Below, piece by piece: positions 61,975 through 64,000 of a stretch of DNA of 64,000 nucleotides. This DNA is from Maribellus sediminis. GTDB taxonomy: Bacteria; Bacteroidota; Bacteroidia; Bacteroidales; Prolixibacteraceae. Under the pieces are notes generated by a model. The model was not told the origin of the DNA, did not search any database, and worked only from the letters and a program-made list of their open reading frames with translations. Each line of letters begins with the position of its first letter. The stretch's first letter is position 1. Position numbers and translations under genes: made by a program. The stretch is taken from positions 1 through 64,000 of the forward strand of contig NZ_WXUB01000001.1 of NCBI RefSeq assembly GCF_011799805.1, given 5' to 3'.

Positions 61975-64000
61975 TTATAACGCAACTACGCCCATTGCCA
62001 AAGAAGTGGCGGATGCAATGCGGCCTTACCTCGACGAGTTTTTCGGAAATCCTTCGAGTGTGCACAGTTACGGTGTAAAAACAAAGCTGGCGGTTGAAAA
62101 AGCACGCGGTCAATTGGCAGCCTTGATCGGATGCGATGCGTCGGAAATTGTATTTACCAGCGGAGGAACCGAATCGAATAACTACGCTATAAAAGGGTGT
62201 GCCTTTGCCAACAAACACCGGGGAAATCACATCATTACTTCAGCGATCGAGCATCCTGCTGTTTTCGAGGTCTGTCGTTATCTCGAAAAAAATGGTTTTG
62301 AAATCAGTACCATTCCAGTGGATGAACAGGGAATTGTTTTGCTGGATGAACTGAAGGCGGCGATTCGGCCTGAAACAATTTTGATCAGCATCATGCATGC
62401 CAATAACGAGGTGGGCACCATTCAGCCGATAAAGGAAATTTCAGAATTTGCCCGGGAGCACAACATCAATTTCCATTCTGATGCTGCACAGTCGCTGGGC
62501 AAAATTCCCGTGAATGTTGAGAATTTGGGTGTTGATCTGCTGAGTATTGCCGGACATAAATTATACGCGCCGAAAGGAATTGGTGCATTGTATATCCGCC
62601 GTGGAATTCAGTTGGAAAAGCTGATTCATGGTGCCGATCACGAGCAGAATTTGCGGGCAGGAACCGAGAATGTGCTTGAAATTGTAGGTTTAGGCGCTGC
62701 TGCTCAACTGGCAAACGAGCATCTGGCGGAAAACGAGAACGATTACAAAAAGACGCGTGATTACCTCGAAAAACTAATCCGGGAGGCGATTCCTACGATT
62801 AAAGTGAACGGTCATCCTGAAAAACGCTTGCCAAACACTTCAAGCATTTCGTTTCCAAAGGTGGAGGCGAATACTTTGATCGATCGTTTAGACGGCGTGG
62901 CTGCGTCTGCAGGGGCTGCCTGTCATGCCGAAAGTGTGGATGTTTCGGCAGTACTTGAAGCCATGCAGGTTCCAATTGAATTTGCCATGGGCACTATTCG
63001 GTTTTCTACGGGGCGGGGAACTACAATGCAGGACATTAAAAAAGCTGCTGACGAGATTATCGCTAAGGTTAAGCAACTCCTTCCAAAAGAGGAGGGACAA
63101 ATCACTTCTGAGGTTTCTTTTCAGAAAGAAATTAAACTGACGCATTACACGCACGGCCTGGGATGTGCCTGTAAAATTCAACCAAAGAATCTCGAGAGAG
63201 TGCTTAAAAATCTGGCTCCGGTTATCGATCCGAAGGTGTTGGTTGGAACCGAAAATTCGGATGATGCAGCGGTTTACCTGCTGCGCGAGGATCTGGCCCT
63301 GGTGCAAACGCTCGATTTTTTCACGCCGGTAGTCGACGATCCATACCAGTTTGGAGCAGTGGCTGCAGCAAATGCACTCAGCGACATTTATGCGATGGGG
63401 GCCGAACCGGTTTTTGCCTTGAATATCGTTGGGTTCCCTGAAGACACCCTTCCGATGGATGTGCTGGAGCAAATTCTGAAAGGTGCACAGGACAAAGCCA
63501 CTGAAGCCGGAATACCGATTTTGGGAGGTCACACGGTTGAAGATCCTGAACCGAAATACGGAATGGTGGTTTCAGGAACAGTTCACCCAGATAAAATACT
63601 TAAAAATGCCGGTGCCAAACCCGGCGATAAACTGGTTTTGACCAAGCCGCTGGGAACCGGAATCCTGTCAACGGCTATTAAACGCGGAATGGTGGATGAT
63701 CGGTTGCGCGATCGGGTTACCCGTCAGATGACGCAACTTAACAAGACGGCTGCAACGCTGATGCGAAATTACAATGTACATGCCTGTACCGATGTTACCG
63801 GCTTTGGTTTAGCGGGCCATTTAAAAGAAATGACGACAGCCTCGGCCTGCGATGCGGAAATCTGGTTCGAAAAACTTCCTTTTCTACCTGAAGTAAAAAA
63901 CCTTGCAGTTGCCGGTGTAATTCCCGGAGGATCGTACAACAACCTTGATTTTGTCGCCGATTTTGTCGATTTCGGCAAACTGCCCCGAACAGATCAGTTG
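61955..64000 (+). CDS. selD: Cysteine desulfurase fused to selenide, water dikinase (SelD), 3' end cut by window
   Basis: The frame begins at a TTG (61955), the only start codon left before an in-frame TGA at 61949, and reads EPIYLDYNATTPIAKEV. The first ~380 residues are a NifS/IscS-type PLP enzyme with SGGTESNN, HSDAAQSLGK and the PLP lysine in SIAGHKLYAPKG, and the mobile-loop Cys in SAGAACHAE. After a linker (LLPKEEGQITSEVSFQKE) SelD starts with KLTHYTHGLGCACKIQP, which has the catalytic Cys and Lys. GTENSDDAAVYLL, ALSDIYAMGAEP and GGHTVEDPEPKYG (Mg-ATP site) follow. The enzyme makes selenide from selenocysteine and then selenophosphate. No Sec codon is used here. Confidence 0.93.
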   Translation, partial: MEPIYLDYNATTPIAKEVADAMRPYLDEFFGNPSSVHSYGVKTKLAVEKARGQLAALIGCDASEIVFTSGGTESNNYAIKGCAFANKHRGNHIITSAIEHPAVFEVCRYLEKNGFEISTIPVDEQGIVLLDELKAAIRPETILISIMHANNEVGTIQPIKEISEFAREHNINFHSDAAQSLGKIPVNVENLGVDLLSIAGHKLYAPKGIGALYIRRGIQLEKLIHGADHEQNLRAGTENVLEIVGLGAAAQLANEHLAENENDYKKTRDYLEKLIREAIPTIKVNGHPEKRLPNTSSISFPKVEANTLIDRLDGVAASAGAACHAESVDVSAVLEAMQVPIEFAMGTIRFSTGRGTTMQDIKKAADEIIAKVKQLLPKEEGQITSEVSFQKEIKLTHYTHGLGCACKIQPKNLERVLKNLAPVIDPKVLVGTENSDDAAVYLLREDLALVQTLDFFTPVVDDPYQFGAVAAANALSDIYAMGAEPVFALNIVGFPEDTLPMDVLEQILKGAQDKATEAGIPILGGHTVEDPEPKYGMVVSGTVHPDKILKNAGAKPGDKLVLTKPLGTGILSTAIKRGMVDDRLRDRVTRQMTQLNKTAATLMRNYNVHACTDVTGFGLAGHLKEMTTASACDAEIWFEKLPFLPEVKNLAVAGVIPGGSYNNLDFVADFVDFGKLPRTDQL

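Noticed and set aside
62888-63532. 214-codon minus-strand frame
   Set aside because: Antisense to the desulfurase-SelD fusion, which has both active sites in frame.

Overview
The window comes from a Bacteroidota chromosome. A Marinilabiliales/Prolixibacteraceae-like member fits best, but that rank is an inference. The evidence is a type IX secretion (T9SS) sorting domain, the gliding lipoprotein GldH, ECF-sigma/FecR/STN signalling genes, a TonB receptor paired with a DUF4249 lipoprotein, an IntDOT-like tyrosine recombinase, and -7 boxes of the Bacteroidota form TAnnTTTG.

Layout. (1) 1-11175, minus: one giant exported leucine-rich-repeat protein of more than 3,700 residues that runs off the left edge; it includes six tandem modules with an almost constant 582-bp period. 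A small GGRKKGTPNK protein follows on the plus strand. (2) 12088-27202: a 15-kb integrative mobilizable element in the 3' end of tRNA-Leu(CAA). A 23-bp direct repeat of the tRNA end bounds it, the integrase lies beside the intact tRNA, and the element has MobC and relaxase genes and an AAA/DUF4143 ATPase. Its cargo is a ~2,000-residue T9SS-secreted adhesin-like protein divergent from a TPR-sensor histidine kinase and a LytTR regulator. The cargo lies between two copies of an 18-bp sequence, which suggests a nested acquisition. (3) 27.3-33.6 kb: a POT-like transporter, then an ECF sigma/FecR operon that leads into two STN-domain proteins (one a two-lobed aspartyl protease with PDZ) instead of the usual SusC/TonB receptor. 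(4) 33.7-37.4 kb: an oxidoreductase/isomerase/oxidoreductase sugar operon. (5) 37.6-39.8 kb: an OmpR-type two-component system. (6) 40.0-47.3 kb: two GH2 lipoproteins (one a beta-mannosidase), a membrane AraC-type regulator and an exported unknown. (7) 47.4-49.6 kb: small membrane and redox proteins and a second ECF sigma operon. (8) 49.6-52.2 kb: phosphoglycerate kinase between repeat-rich intergenic regions. (9) 52.2-64.0 kb: DNA polymerase delta', an outer membrane protein/DUF4249/TonB receptor operon whose receptor carries a premature stop, then ricT, gldH, trmB, an alkyltransferase-like protein, mnmH and a cysteine desulfurase-SelD fusion cut by the right edge.

How genes work together: the fused desulfurase-SelD probably supplies selenophosphate to MnmH for tRNA 2-selenouridine. 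The mobile element carries its own integration and mobilization genes and a surface protein with a likely dedicated sensor-regulator pair. The giant LRR protein and the element are visibly more AT-rich than the chromosome to the right.
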